Program-made: the position numbers and the translations under genes
From: Diphasiastrum complanatum
Taxonomy: Eukaryota > Streptophyta > Lycopodiopsida > Lycopodiales > Lycopodiaceae
NCBI GenBank assembly: GCA_029204225.1
Contig: CM055110.1
Location: 42,329,862 to 42,393,861 of the forward strand
DNA: 64,000 nucleotides
Direction: 5' to 3'
Notes under the pieces: generated by a model
What the model was told of the DNA's origin: nothing
What the model saw: the letters and a program-made list of their open reading frames with translations, nothing else
Databases searched by the model: none
Part shown: piece after piece, positions 36,464-42,600 of the stretch
Numbering within the stretch: the stretch's first letter is position 1
Layout of the letters: every line of letters starts with the position of its first letter

Positions 36464-39400
36464 TTGTATAAACGTAGCTCCTCCTTGAAGGACATCATGG
36501 GTTCCATTGGAAGTTTCTATCATAATGCAACCTAGTCTTTCTCCTCTCCTCTCTCTCAATTCATTGTATAAACGTAGCTCCTCCTTGAAGGACATCATGG
36601 GTTCTATTGGAAGTTTCTATCATAATGCAACCTAGTCTTTCTCCTCTCCCCTCTTTGTGTGAATGAATATGTTGTGCACATTGATTTCTAACATGGTATC
36701 AAAGCCATCTATGGCTATTCCATCTAGATCAATCATGTTATTCATTCCTACATTAGAGAGGGATCATTTTGTAAGGAGAAAGAATTCTTTGTAGGCTGAA
36801 TTCAGCTAGCATTTCAGCATGTGTTGTACGCTTGCACATTCATCATGTATTCTTTCTAGAATTAGGAATGTACATTGAAAACTATGAAAATGCAATAATG
36901 AGGAGTTTTTAGATTTGATAGCTTGCTGATTTTTCGGATTAGAAAAAACTTGGAATAATTGTTTGTTGTGTTGGATTATTATCCTCATTCCTTCTCTCTC
37001 TAATCCGATCTTTAATCTACATCTATTCATCTATCCAGTTTCTGCATCTTTACTCGCATTATCGCACAGTTTGCAAAAATACACGGGAATCGCCAACAGG
37101 TGGGTCAACAACGATAACGACAAATAATTATCGAGTGACTATCGAAGGGTCGACAAATATTTGGCGAAGGTTAACAGATCATGTTACCACTTGTTTTGAA
37201 GCTAACGACTTGCTCTGACCATTGCTAGCAAGTAACTAACTAGATAAGTGACAGCTGCAATATGGCTAAGTGCCAATTGTGATCTACAGCTCAATATGGC
37301 TAAGTGCCAATTGTGATCAACCGCCAAACGGCTCGTGAACTATCATTTGGATAAGCTCGTGCGGTATTCCTAACTAGTATAAATAGTTGATCATTTCTCA
37401 AGCTATAGTTATTCAATTAATTGCTGATTGATCATAGTGTATTGCTGAAGCACTGCTAATTAGCAAAAGTGCATCCGATAGAGACAACCAGTGATTCAAA
37501 GTTAGTTCTGAGTACGTGGTTGCATCCACTATTGTCTTGTGCTCGCTATTCATCTGCTTTGTACATGCTACATACTAAATTCAATCCTACAGTCTTATTG
37601 TGTTCAGTATTATGTCAGAATGAATGTAGCTTCTCTAATCTATTGTAATCTGATTACGTTCTCTTATAGTTTTGTCTAAGATATCGAACGCTTCCACATA
37701 GCAATATTATATTAGTTTATGTTTGTCTATGTAATCAATCTCATATATATTGATGATTTCAAAGTTAGAATCAAGTAGAATCAAACGTGACGCTTGTCAC
37801 GATAGTGTGGTTCGAATTTGATAGGCGTAGTCATGCGTTGAAGAGAAAGGATCATTCTGCAGAGCCCGATAGTTGCATCTATCGAATGTTGATTTCCTAA
37901 TTGGCCTTCTTTCCTTTTTCCAGCATGGTATCAAAGCTATTATCAGATACCTAACATTTATTAGAGCATTTATATTGATTACAATCAGAGCGTTGCATGG
38001 TATCAGTGTCTTGATATTATCATATACTATTTTTCATGCTTAGGTCATCGATATATCATTTTGATTATCGACAAACTAACTTCTTTAAGGAGTATTGCCT
38101 TAGCAAAAAGGCATTGAGCAACAATTCATCACTCCTCATTCACCTCAGTCGAATGGACTTGCTGATAGAAAGAACGGACCTTAGTCTAAGCGGCTAAGCA
38201 TATGCTTGCTCACGTACACTACCTAAGTTCTTCTGGGACGAACTTGTTTCCACTGCAGGATTCAGAACAGATGCTAGACTAAAGGGCTCTCAGACAAAAC
38301 ACCTTATGAAGTTTGGATAGGCTCCAAACCATCACTATCGAACCTCAGAGTTTTCAGATGTATTGCCTATGCGCAAATACTGAAGATCAGAAGGAAGCTG
38401 GCCTCCCACAATATCAAATCCATTTTCGTTGGTTAGACTTCTTCAAACAAAGCTTATAAGTTGTATGATCCCGCAACATCAAAGATATTCACCAGTAGAG
38501 ATGTTATCTTTGCCTAGCCTGTTGGCCTGATTGAGCAGCTACATGTGCCATCCCCACAGTGGCAGACACAGTGTCATCGACTACCTCATGGGGTCACCAT
38601 TCCCTATCCCATTGAACTCACACTTCCATATTTTCCCCACTACTCTTGACCACTCTTTCATGTCTTTCCATCTGGGTTCTATACTAAGCTCACCACCTCC
38701 TTCCCACTCCTTCATGGACCGTGCACCCAGATACACTTTCACAAATACCTATATCAAGACATACCAGGAGGCTCTTATTTCCTTACTACGCCACTTTCCC
38801 CATGATAACCATTGGCAGCATAAGCTGACTTCTTGCCACATCACTTCATACTACTGCTTCATTGTCCTTCCCATCGAAACCCTATCGACATCCTTTCAGC
38901 TCCTCTCATCCCATTCGACCTCCTTGGTTTGATGATGAGTGTCGCTCCTTACACCTGTGTTGCCCATGCACGTCTATATGAACCACTTGCTCTTCGTATT
39001 GCTCGTAGAAATCTCCATCGTACACTTCATCGCAAAAAGCGTGCGTTTGAAGAACGAGAAGGGAGACGCCTTGTCGACGCCCTACATAGTTCTTCCACAG
39101 GTTTCTTTTGGTGCGCGTTCATTCCTCATGCTCCACCTCCCCTCATCAATGACTTACAAACATGGACCACATATGCCACCTCACTATACACTATACCTAC
39201 TAATTCACCCATCTCTATCCCCACACCCATGGGGATTCACCTTCTTCACTCCCAACATGATCCACACGGCCATTAAGAGACTGAACACCCATCGTACCAG
39301 AGATATTAAGGACCTTGAATCTGAATTGTTGATCCATGCTATTGTCCCACTCTCTCCCATTTTAGCCACTCTACTCAACTGTGTTGTCGTCTCTAGTTTC

Positions 39401-42100
39401 CCATGTTCCTGGTGTACTAACATTATCCACCCCATCCACAAAAATGGTGACCCCATGAACCCTAGTAACTACCGTACTATCATGATTGGGCACATTATTG
39501 CGAAGCTATATGGCACTATTCTTCAATCAACGATACGGTTTGAGGTAGAGATCAGGAGATTACATGTTATGGGCCAGGTAGGCTTCCGAGCTCACTATCC
39601 ACTACAAACCACATCTTCACTCTTCGAGCTATCATCGAGGAGGCTAGACATAGGAGATAGAGGGTTTATTGCTGTTTTGTGGACTTCATGAAGGCCTTTG
39701 ATTCTATCCCACATTCCTTTCTCGTCCGGAGGTTATGAGACCTTGGCTTCTCCACCGATACCGTCTTGGGAGTGATGGCACTTTATGAGCGAGTCCTAGG
39801 TTGCTTTCGGAGTGATATCAGCATCTCAAACCAAATATGGAGCACCATCAAGGTGAAACAGGGTTTATCCCTCTCCCCCACACTCTTTGGATTGTATATT
39901 GATCAGCTTGAGAGAGTCATTGAGCAGTGCGGTGATACGGGTTGCAGGCTTGGTGACATTTTGATCGCCATCCTTCTTTATGCAAATGATGTGGCTCTAG
40001 TTTCTACGACTAGAGAAGACTTACAGAGACAGCTACACAGTCTTCACACTTTTTGGTACCAAATGGGATTTGAGGGTTAACATTGCGAAGACCAAGGTTA
40101 TGGTCTTCAATACATCTAGACCATTCATCCAACGACAAGAGCTTATCTTTGTCGGACAGCCACTGGAGGTTGTACCATCCTTCACTTACTTAGGTGTCCT
40201 CTTTATTGGTCCTATATTTGCTATGAGACAAGCTGCTACAACTAGACTTGGGAAGGGACATGCTTCCCTTGTGTACAACTAGAGAGGTTATGCTTTCAAA
40301 GATTTATTCAGGATGGCCCGAGTAAGTGTCAGCTTTTTGATACTCTTGTTACCTCTCTCTTCCACAGGAGCATTTTGGCATGAGTTCATTCCCCATGCTC
40401 CACCTCCACTCCTTGACGACCTGCGCATATGGAGTAATTATGCCACCACCTTATATGCCATTCATATTGACACACTCATTTCCATCTCTCCTAGACTTGT
40501 TGAGTTCACCTTCTTCACTGCTGATATGGTCCATAGAAACATCAAGAAACTGAACACCTATAAAGCCAAAAAAACTGATGATCTTGAGTCCAAGTTATTG
40601 ATCCACGCAGCTGACTCGCTGTCAACCCTCTTAGCCACCTTACTTAATCAAGCCGTTGTCTTTGGTTTTCCCCTCTTCTTGGTGCACTAACATCCTTCAT
40701 CTAACACACGCGGCTGCAGCCACATAGGTAATAGGTGGGGTAGACTGCAGCTACCAGCTACCCCCTTCCCCCGTTCCGTACAACACCCGCGCAAGCAGGC
40801 CTGCATGCCTACGCAGGCTGGCCCTGCCGATGCCTGTCAGCCGCGTAGGTTGGCTCGCGGTCACCTGCATAAACTTCCTTTTTCTTCTTTTCCTAGGATG
40901 GTGACGCGTGGCACCCAAACATGTCGATAACCTCAGACCTGCATCTTGCCCCTTGCGAGGCCGTCACTTAAGGGTGTATTGTTATGGTACATAAAAAGTG
41001 CCCTAGAGAGGAGAAACTTTGTAGCTCTCTAACTATAAAATCCATGGGCTCACAAATTGGAATTGTTTTACACAAATCTTTGAATGGCTTGATTCGTCTT
41101 GAGATGTTGACACTAAGGTGGGATGAGTTCAAGAGCATGAAAATGTGAAATAGAGCAATGAGTGGTTTGTAGAACTCTCATATCCACTTCCCAATTTGAT
41201 TTTGAGTATTGGGATCATGGTATGTTAATTTCCAAGGCTCATTAAGCCTTTTAATAGGATCTTTTCATCAAACTACATCAAAAGCCATCATTTTAGCCAC
41301 TAGCAGAAGCACGAGTACCGCACACTTAGCCAACCATACAATCCCAAGCAAAACAGTGATGAAAGATAGAGACCTTTAACAACTGGGGCAAATTGTTACT
41401 TGAATCCAATTTCTGTTTACCACAATAGAGATGCCTAAAATTAGGATTTAAACTTGGCTTTGAGCACGATGGCTAAAATTACGGAAACAAGTTGGCTTGA
41501 GCATCAACCATCCAGTATGAGATTGCACACGCTGGCTATTAACTACTTTGTTTGACGAACGTTGAAAATATTACAACCATGGTTGTGCTTCAATTAATAT
41601 TTCTTGATACTCATCAAAGGCGAAATTCACTTTAATTCTTTGCAGAAAAAGAGTAACGTAGCAAAGGAACATAAATCTCACCAGCTTACCAATAGGATGC
41701 ACGGTGAGCGCGGGCTTGTTGGAAGCAGCAGTATGTTTGCTGAAAAAAATAATCTCCTTCACACATTCCCCTGTTTCAGCTTGCCAGCGCCTGTCCAGGT
41801 GATCCTCCCCAACTATGCTACCATCAATTTGCAGCAACCTCACACTCCCACTCGCAAAGCTTTGAAAGTTCTACAACATAAAATAGTAGTGCAATCGATT
41901 GCCATGAAAAACACACACACACACACACACACAAGAAAAACAAAACAAAACAAAATAAAATGTATGTATTGTGAAATGGACAGGCAATGAACCTGAAGGG
42001 ATGGTCCAGGAAGCCAAGAGGTGGATCTTGCAAGCAATGCTAAAGCTGGACCAATGGAGGCCTTGTCTGCTGTGGTTGCCACCAGAAGAGACACCATCAT
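11014..42100 (-). CDS. GEK1: D-aminoacyl-tRNA deacylase, nine exons over 31 kb
   Basis: The product hydrolyses D-aminoacyl-tRNAs and, in plants, N-ethyl/methyl adducts formed by aldehydes (Arabidopsis GEK1, archaeal-type DTD2). Exons, minus strand: 41993-42100, 41690-41870, 35262-35404, 33183-33246, 21027-21078, 20799-20854, 20073-20147, 18009-18227, 11014-11104. All introns are GT-AG and phases join exactly. The protein would be about 329 residues; the family is about 317. Family signatures seen in order: [135 protein letters not shown]. Exon 5 is one base short between STEEYW and [10 protein letters not shown], which breaks the frame as written; this is either a real mutation or a base error. 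The start ATG is one of two adjacent ATGs at 42095-42100; the open frame continues upstream to 42226. Confidence 0.93.
11640..11860 (+). mobile_element. Possible hAT-type terminus or MITE, right end unresolved
   Basis: Starts CATAGTTCCTAGTTGATTCC, the same CATAGTT start as the proven element at 30999. It is rich in GATTCAATT/GAATTGCAATTC palindromic pieces to about 11860. I could not find a matching inverted end with an 8-bp duplication, so the limits are a guess. Confidence 0.35.
11973..12350 (+). mobile_element. Truncated hAT element: left end plus BED zinc finger
   Basis: Begins CATAGAACGTGGGAACGCCG followed by a cluster of GGGAACG/CGTTCCC motifs, the same cluster type as the short element at 32541-32939. 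The frame at 12021-12350 contains [20 protein letters not shown] followed by [17 protein letters not shown]. That is the pattern of the BED-type zinc finger at the N-terminus of plant hAT transposases (C-x2-C-x..-GGA-x2-R-x3-HLLG-x5-G-x3-C), with the first Cys changed to Ser. The rest of the transposase is missing. It lies inside DTD2 intron 8. Confidence 0.65.
12786..13060. repeat. Imperfect tandem duplication, period about 153 bp
   Basis: A block including CCTCTACCCATAGTATAGA, a GTGTACC...TGAGCC stretch and CTCTAGGACT occurs near 12802-12895 and again near 12955-13050 with scattered changes. Part of the decayed repeat content of intron 8. Confidence 0.75.
13060..14800 (-). pseudogene. Heavily decayed Ty3-type retrotransposon
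   Basis: Read on the minus strand through many stops and indels, the order is gag-like ([11 protein letters not shown] near 14600), protease ([14 protein letters not shown] near 14150, active site D-N-G instead of D-S/T-G), the protease-RT link ([11 protein letters not shown]-like near 13930), and RT ([11 protein letters not shown] near 13540, then an [19 protein letters not shown]-like stretch near 13230). That order is Ty3. No LTRs are visible. The gag end stops near the (TC)n tail of the LINE at 14833. Confidence 0.75.
15158..15766 (-). CDS. L1-type ORF1-like protein (coiled coil plus RRM-like)
   Basis: About 200 codons are open from near 15766; the first Met is at 15700, giving 180 residues. 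The N-terminal part is a heptad-rich coiled coil ([19 protein letters not shown], then [19 protein letters not shown]). The middle and C-terminal part reads [30 protein letters not shown] and [14 protein letters not shown], which is the layout of the L1 ORF1p RNA-binding domain (RRM followed by a C-terminal domain). It lacks the zinc knuckle usual in plant L1 ORF1. It is likely an RNA-binding, chaperone-type protein of the retrotransposon. The frame is intact here although the element has no RT. The family call rests on motif shape. Confidence 0.6.
   Translation of the reverse strand, partial: DLLALKERVNLLETENTTLKTQMEALSTVPHVNLDQVKALEEKIQTSTKSWADMLKNTEAKSNKMVSQAMEEQAKREYKSQNVRIRGPFETDLLLATKELMASLSYEEEEGVVEAAWHSKFDSSVVFIRFKYTDYRNEVLKRRGRLKGSNVFVYEDLTALQWKERKQLIEEANAIGKRVIFRDGQHFLVTPSGTDHSMTPPT
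15972..16175 (-). pseudogene. Captured C-terminal part of ribosomal protein S16 (uS9)
   Basis: The minus-strand frame reads [49 protein letters not shown] and [11 protein letters not shown]. These are the conserved last 60-odd residues of cytosolic ribosomal protein S16/uS9. The usual final Arg and stop are replaced by TGG and open sequence, and the upstream part of the protein is absent (an in-frame TGA lies just before). It sits between the LINE ORF1 and the upstream edge of LINE copy A. It is therefore a retro-copied or transduced gene piece, not a functional ribosomal gene. Confidence 0.85.
16306..17498 (-). mobile_element. LINE copy B, decayed, with 70-bp (TC)n tail
   Basis: The minus-strand 3' end GGCATGGAAAAGACGTTAAT followed by AAA and (TC)35 (16306-16375) matches copy A. 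Around 16529-16732 the frame includes [20 protein letters not shown], which aligns with the C-terminal part of copy A's ORF1 ([19 protein letters not shown]). A coiled-coil-like stretch ([15 protein letters not shown]) lies near 17000. Frameshifts interrupt it. Its 5' edge abuts another (GA)n tract at 17499-17557. Confidence 0.65.
17499..17557. repeat. (GA)n tract at the 5' edge of LINE copy B
   Basis: About 29 GA units. The sequence immediately before it (CCATCGCTGG) also occurs shortly before the (GA)n tract at 16306. The flank on the other side does not match the LINE 3' end. Confidence 0.8.
18009..18227 (-). CDS. GEK1: DTD2 exon 8
   Basis: Acceptor TCTACAG, donor GTAAGC. Encodes [19 protein letters not shown], a variable linker, then [20 protein letters not shown] and EVVAHLDG. 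Joins exon 7 through a split Gln codon and exon 9 through a split Lys codon. Confidence 0.93.
18228..20072 (-). other. DTD2 intron 7, 1.8 kb
   Basis: Contains a (TC)n run at 18522-18561 and a cluster of GATTCG/CGAATC motifs at 19365-19475 resembling the ends of the hAT element at 30999-31440. Otherwise nothing recognisable. Confidence 0.75.
19365..19475. repeat. GATTCG/CGAATC palindrome cluster, probable hAT end
   Basis: Repeated CCGATTCG and mixed-orientation GATTC units end in ...GGAAACTTTA, comparable with the AAAACTTTG right end of the element at 30999-31440. No left end or target duplication was found. Confidence 0.4.
20073..20147 (-). CDS. GEK1: DTD2 exon 7 (GGGHYVPRH signature)
   Basis: Acceptor TTGTGCAG, donor GTATTT. 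Encodes [20 protein letters not shown] and MDIG. GGGHYxPRH is the most diagnostic stretch of archaeal-type/plant D-aminoacyl-tRNA deacylases. Confidence 0.95.
20799..20854 (-). CDS. GEK1: DTD2 exon 6
   Basis: Acceptor TGATTAG, donor GTAAGT. Encodes [18 protein letters not shown] plus two bases of a Gln codon, matching the plant WEGLGL-G-GxxVGNW segment. Confidence 0.9.
21027..21078 (-). CDS. GEK1: DTD2 exon 5, one base short
   Basis: Acceptor TTTTTAG, donor GTAATA. Begins in phase as (G)STEEYW, then after TATTGGGA the homologous reading continues one base off as [10 protein letters not shown]. The exon is 52 bases where 53 would keep frame. Without the missing base, translation meets a TAG within this exon. 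Confidence 0.85.
22094..22196 (+). mobile_element. Left end of a third hAT-like family, interrupted
   Basis: Starts CATAGATGCATTGCGTTTC and is packed with TTTCTGAAACGCGTTTCAGA-type palindromic motifs, then an (AT) run where the larger hAT element begins. The right end is not seen, so the remainder is lost or displaced by the later insertions. Confidence 0.45.
22189..22196. repeat. (AT)4 left target-site duplication of the large hAT
   Basis: ATATATAT directly before CATAG at 22197; the same eight bases follow the CTATG end at 28427. Because both lie in longer (AT)n runs, the duplication cannot be told from the target itself. Confidence 0.55.
22197..22275. repeat. Left subterminal GGTACC palindrome cluster
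   Basis: At least six GGTACC or GGTAC units, several as GGTACCGCGG or GGTACCGCGGTACC, in both orientations (each unit is its own reverse complement). Probable transposase binding sites; that role is inference. Confidence 0.85.
22568..26887 (+). CDS. hAT transposase, four exons, 1336 residues
   Basis: Exons 22568-24441, 24556-24901, 24995-25156 and 25259-26887 join in frame through GT-AG introns (GTAAGC...TGCAG; GTATGC...CACAG; GTGATA...TGCAG). Domains: BED-type zinc finger at residues 35-70 (CRYC...RLKGHLLG); Pro/Ser-rich linker; DUF659/RNase H fold with first catalytic Asp in SDGWTD (D380), second in VVTDNATN (D443), and the hAT CxxH motif CAAH (467-470); hAT C-terminal dimerisation region with [18 protein letters not shown], whose Glu (about 748) is the third catalytic residue. 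After about residue 795 comes a 540-residue extension, acidic then Pro-rich, with two AT-hook-like motifs (RPGRPKG and RRGRPRR, near 1230-1260). It would bind the element ends and cut and paste DNA in the nucleus. No stop or frameshift was seen, so it may be active or recently active. The ATG chosen is the first in frame, 30 residues before the zinc finger. Confidence 0.92.
26888..27410. other. Convergent 3' region between the two hAT genes
   Basis: About 520 bp separates the stop of the transposase from the stop of the minus-strand gene. It is AT-rich. Parts (near 27230-27290, with a TTTTTTGTGCAACGCG-like stretch on the minus strand) match the related element at about 29860-29900. It presumably carries both polyadenylation sites. 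Confidence 0.6.
27411..27776 (-). CDS. Second hAT-encoded protein, 121 residues, unknown
   Basis: The protein starts [20 protein letters not shown] and is mostly charged helix ([20 protein letters not shown]), then a Pro-rich hinge ([20 protein letters not shown]), then a conserved block ([20 protein letters not shown], followed by ARRRANQE), and an acidic tail. The frame is open upstream to 27818, but the MAERIPP start is shared with the related copy at 29318, so I prefer it. I do not recognise a family. The C-terminal block could be a short DNA-binding or dimerisation helix. Two copies in diverged elements keep the same protein sequence at roughly 90 percent, which points to past selection. 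It could be a transposition accessory or regulatory protein, by analogy with two-gene PIF/Harbinger elements; that is inference. Confidence 0.7.
   Translation of the reverse strand: MAERIPPKPEGEARRKLEEDIRRHNERHRKQEADIREMLRQTRQRNPEPEPPAPAVDPVPAVELDLDEQIGMNFTRRQLIMVRERAARRRANQEAARANREAERERQNNAPDEGEESVEDQ
27820..27945 (-). promoter_or_regulatory. CTCACAGCC-rich leader of the second hAT gene
   Basis: Short irregular repeats of CTCTCACAGCC and variants directly upstream of the minus-strand frame. The related element has an expanded version at 29100-29300 in the equivalent place. A promoter or 5' leader role is inferred from position. Confidence 0.45.
27998..28180. repeat. About 85-bp tandem repeats in the large hAT
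   Basis: CATGTGCCTC...GCCCCCATGTGATGCT... units begin at 27998, 28083 and (partial) 28169. Their reverse complement matches the 84-bp repeats at 28707-29048 in the inverted relative. Conserved position, upstream of the second gene. Confidence 0.85.
28325..28427. repeat. Right subterminal GGTACC cluster
   Basis: About eight GGTACC/GGTACCG units, including GGTACCGCGG and GGCGGTACC, ending at the CTATG terminus. Confidence 0.85.
28428..28467. repeat. (AT)20 between two oppositely oriented hAT ends
   Basis: Exactly 40 bases of AT repeat separate CTATG of the large element from CATAG of the inverted relative. It is probably the remains of one longer (AT)n target hit twice. Confidence 0.8.
28707..29048. 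repeat. 84-bp tandem repeats, four units
   Basis: CACATGGGCACTGTGG-type anchors recur at 28791, 28875, 28959 and 29043, exactly 84 bases apart, with a further partial match from 28707. Open frames through it on both strands are periodicity artefacts. Confidence 0.9.
29100..29310. repeat. GTGAGAGGCT minisatellite
   Basis: Irregular repeats of GTGAGAGGCT/GTGAGAGCCA upstream of the dead second gene, equivalent to 27820-27945 in the large element but longer. Confidence 0.8.
29318..29683 (+). pseudogene. Dead copy of the second hAT gene
   Basis: Encodes [20 protein letters not shown], a shared helix, [20 protein letters not shown] and [13 protein letters not shown], then in-frame TAG (29615-29617) and TGA (29627-29629) where the other copy has Arg (CGG and CGA). 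It continues in frame to a stop at 29681-29683 after GEESVEDP. Total length is 121 codons, as in the intact copy. Both stops look like C-to-T changes at CpG (with a G-to-A in the first), the expected decay of methylated transposon DNA. Confidence 0.9.
30227..30231. repeat. GTAAA target duplication of the solo LTR
   Basis: GTAAA before the LTR recurs at 30602-30606. Removing one copy and the LTR restores the Copia RT reading [12 protein letters not shown]. Confidence 0.88.
30232..30601 (+). mobile_element. Solo LTR, 370 bp
   Basis: Starts TGTTAGAAT and ends ATTCTAACA (inverted 9-bp ends with TG...CA), flanked by GTAAA duplications. No internal sequence, so it probably arose by LTR-LTR recombination. 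Orientation is uncertain from sequence alone. Confidence 0.88.
30991..30998. repeat. GTAGCATA target duplication, left copy
   Basis: Identical 8 bases lie at 31441-31448 after the right end of the hAT element. Confidence 0.85.
30999..31440. mobile_element. 442-bp non-autonomous hAT element
   Basis: Ends CATAGTTGTGTCGAACC and, reverse-complemented, CAAAGTTTTATGGTACC, flanked by exact GTAGCATA duplications. Both subterminal zones are rich in GGTTCGAACC/GATTCGAA palindromes. It is inserted into the Copia RNase H region. There is no coding capacity. Confidence 0.82.
31925..32260 (+). pseudogene. LINE RT C-terminal fragment
   Basis: Broken frames read [19 protein letters not shown], then [20 protein letters not shown] and [18 protein letters not shown]. 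The GHASL-x-RGxAF and LFDTLV strings match the LINE at 40230-40350, so this is the 3' part of the same kind of element. No tail is visible. Confidence 0.6.
32533..32540. repeat. CTTCCCAT target duplication, left copy
   Basis: Repeated exactly at 32940-32947 after the CTATG end of the short hAT element. Confidence 0.9.
32541..32939. mobile_element. 399-bp non-autonomous hAT element
   Basis: Ends CATAGTTACCAAGGAAC and, reverse-complemented, CATAGTCGCCAGGGAAC (13 of 17 match), with exact 8-bp duplications. Both subterminal zones hold GGGAACGCGTTCCC-type palindromes, the motif also present at the truncated hAT copy at 11973. Non-coding. Confidence 0.9.
33183..33246 (-). CDS. GEK1: DTD2 exon 4 (ATHHGP signature)
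   Basis: Acceptor ATTGCAG, donor GTATCG. Encodes [21 protein letters not shown] and one base of Gly. ATHHGP is a conserved active-site-region motif of the family. Confidence 0.94.
33247..35261 (-). other. DTD2 intron 3, 2.0 kb
   Basis: Donor GTGATC, acceptor ATTGCAG. Palindromic GAATGCATGCATTCC/TTTTGAAATGCAT motifs at 34095-34160 and 34655-34735 suggest both ends of another short transposon. Nothing else recognised. Confidence 0.75.
34099..34735. mobile_element. Possible short transposon with GCATTCC motifs
   Basis: Motif clusters at both edges (GCATTTTGAAATGCAT on the left; GAATGCATGCATTCC and GGAATGC...GTTCC on the right) resemble the subterminal clusters of the proven hAT elements. I could not define terminal repeats or a target duplication. 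Confidence 0.3.
35262..35404 (-). CDS. GEK1: DTD2 exon 3
   Basis: Acceptor CTTGGCAG, donor GTGATC. Encodes [40 protein letters not shown] and KLVPEFE, the plant [13 protein letters not shown] region. Joins exon 2 through a split Gly codon. Confidence 0.94.
36375..36458 (+). mobile_element. LINE copy C 3' end with (TC)n tail
   Basis: ATATGCCGTTTGGCATC, then AAAAGACGTTAATAAAG and (TC)n, matching the ends of copies A and B on the other strand. The upstream 400 bp (from about 35950) may be its 3' UTR but has no coding support. Confidence 0.75.
36450..36650. repeat. 100-bp tandem duplication next to the LINE tail
   Basis: The block beginning CAATTCATTGTATAAACG at 36458 repeats at 36558 with one mismatch. 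Both copies start right after a TC-rich tract. Confidence 0.92.
36694..36706 (+). promoter_or_regulatory. Copia primer-binding site after an LTR end
   Basis: TGGTATCAAAGCC follows ...TTTCTAACA, the usual initiator-tRNA-Met primer site next to a 5' LTR. The LTR's own start was not resolved because of the LINE insertion and duplication upstream. Confidence 0.6.
36969..37925 (+). mobile_element. Copia 5' LTR (957 bp) with primer site
   Basis: Starts TGTTGGATTATTATCC, ends ...TTTTTCCAGCA, followed by TGGTATCAAAGCT (primer site at 37926). Shares stretches such as the GCACAGT-TGCAAAAATAC region with the minus-strand LTR at 44295-45232, so the two belong to one family. Confidence 0.72.
38076..38530 (+). 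pseudogene. Copia integrase C-terminal half
   Basis: Frames joined over indels read [68 protein letters not shown], the catalytic-Glu region and C-terminal domain of Copia integrase. It follows the LTR and primer site at 36969-37940 with gag and protease deleted, and is cut at the right by LINE sequence. Confidence 0.82.
38531..40350 (+). pseudogene. LINE endonuclease end and reverse transcriptase
   Basis: Frames at 38531-38932, 38833-39276, 38939-39691, 39766-40080 and 40070-40282 are pieces of one broken ORF2. Order: end of the endonuclease ([10 protein letters not shown]), a linker ([20 protein letters not shown]), RT fingers ([20 protein letters not shown]), [19 protein letters not shown] with the first catalytic Asp, [20 protein letters not shown], and the palm motif as YANDVALVS (second Asp of YADD changed to Asn). 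It then reads [13 protein letters not shown] and SFTYLGVLF (RT thumb region). Frameshifts and the altered motif make it inactive. Confidence 0.85.
40355..40690 (+). pseudogene. Second copy of the LINE RT linker region
   Basis: [20 protein letters not shown] through [20 protein letters not shown] repeats the region at 39085-39400 ([40 protein letters not shown]). It starts exactly at a TTCCACAGG shared by both copies and follows 3' RT sequence (LFDTLVTSL). The jump back suggests template switching or recombination between two LINE copies. Confidence 0.8.
41690..41870 (-). CDS. GEK1: DTD2 exon 2
   Basis: Acceptor GTTGTAG, donor GTAAGC. Encodes [60 protein letters not shown] and one base of Gly. 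[18 protein letters not shown] is a hallmark of the family. Confidence 0.95.
41871..41992 (-). other. DTD2 intron 1, 122 bp
   Basis: Donor GTTCAT, acceptor GTTGTAG. Contains a short (AC)n run at 41914-41932. The only small intron of the first four. Confidence 0.88.
41993..42100 (-). CDS. GEK1: DTD2 exon 1 (start)
   Basis: Encodes [36 protein letters not shown]. Homologues start MV-x-LIVATT, so the second Met may be used. The frame stays open upstream to 42226 with a basic leader, which could be 5' UTR or an N-terminal extension. Confidence 0.9.
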
Positions 42101-42600
42101 GCGTCGATTATGCTCCCCTTCGCTACTTCCAGGGAAGATCAGATCGCCAACATGTAGTGCTGATGCAGTCTCAAATTCCCAAAACCCAAACCATCGCTTC
42201 CTTTTACTTTTCCTTTCAATGTGCAAGGTAATGGTGCCAAGGTTATGTATGTGTGTGTGTGAGTGTGTACTACTAGCCTTGGCCCATTCTCACACACACT
42301 TATGTTACCCAAGCTTGGTGGCAACTCACCTAAGGCTTTATGTGAAGATTATGCAAATCATAACTTGATAATTTCACATTTTCATGTAAATATGTCAATC
42401 GCACATGTGTGAAGCATGTTCCCACAAGTGAATCGTAAGCTTAATTACATTAAATCATTTATGTCATAAATGATTTTGTTTTTCAAAGCAATGTGAAACT
42501 AAACAAAAGCTAGTCAAGTAGTAGCATGCCAAGTGTCATCATGAAAAATGAACCTCAATCTCCTCATGACTTGTACAAATTAAATGCGTGATTAGGCATA
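42101..42600 (-). promoter_or_regulatory. Upstream region of the DTD2 gene
   Basis: About 500 bp of single-copy-looking sequence before LTR-derived DNA begins. Includes a TGTGTGTGTGTG run near 42247. No TATA box could be assigned with confidence. Confidence 0.4.

Larger units (their letters stand above)
35405..41689 (-). other. DTD2 intron 2, 6.3 kb
   Basis: Donor GTAAGC, acceptor TTGGCAG. Contains a LINE 3' end, two Copia primer sites, a 957-bp LTR, a Copia integrase piece and a duplicated LINE RT fragment. From 40700 to 41680 nothing is recognised except a GC-rich stretch near 40720-40870. Confidence 0.8.

Noticed and set aside
41600-42368. Plus-strand frames over DTD2 exons 1-2
   Set aside because: Antisense shadows; the minus strand carries the family signatures and splice sites.
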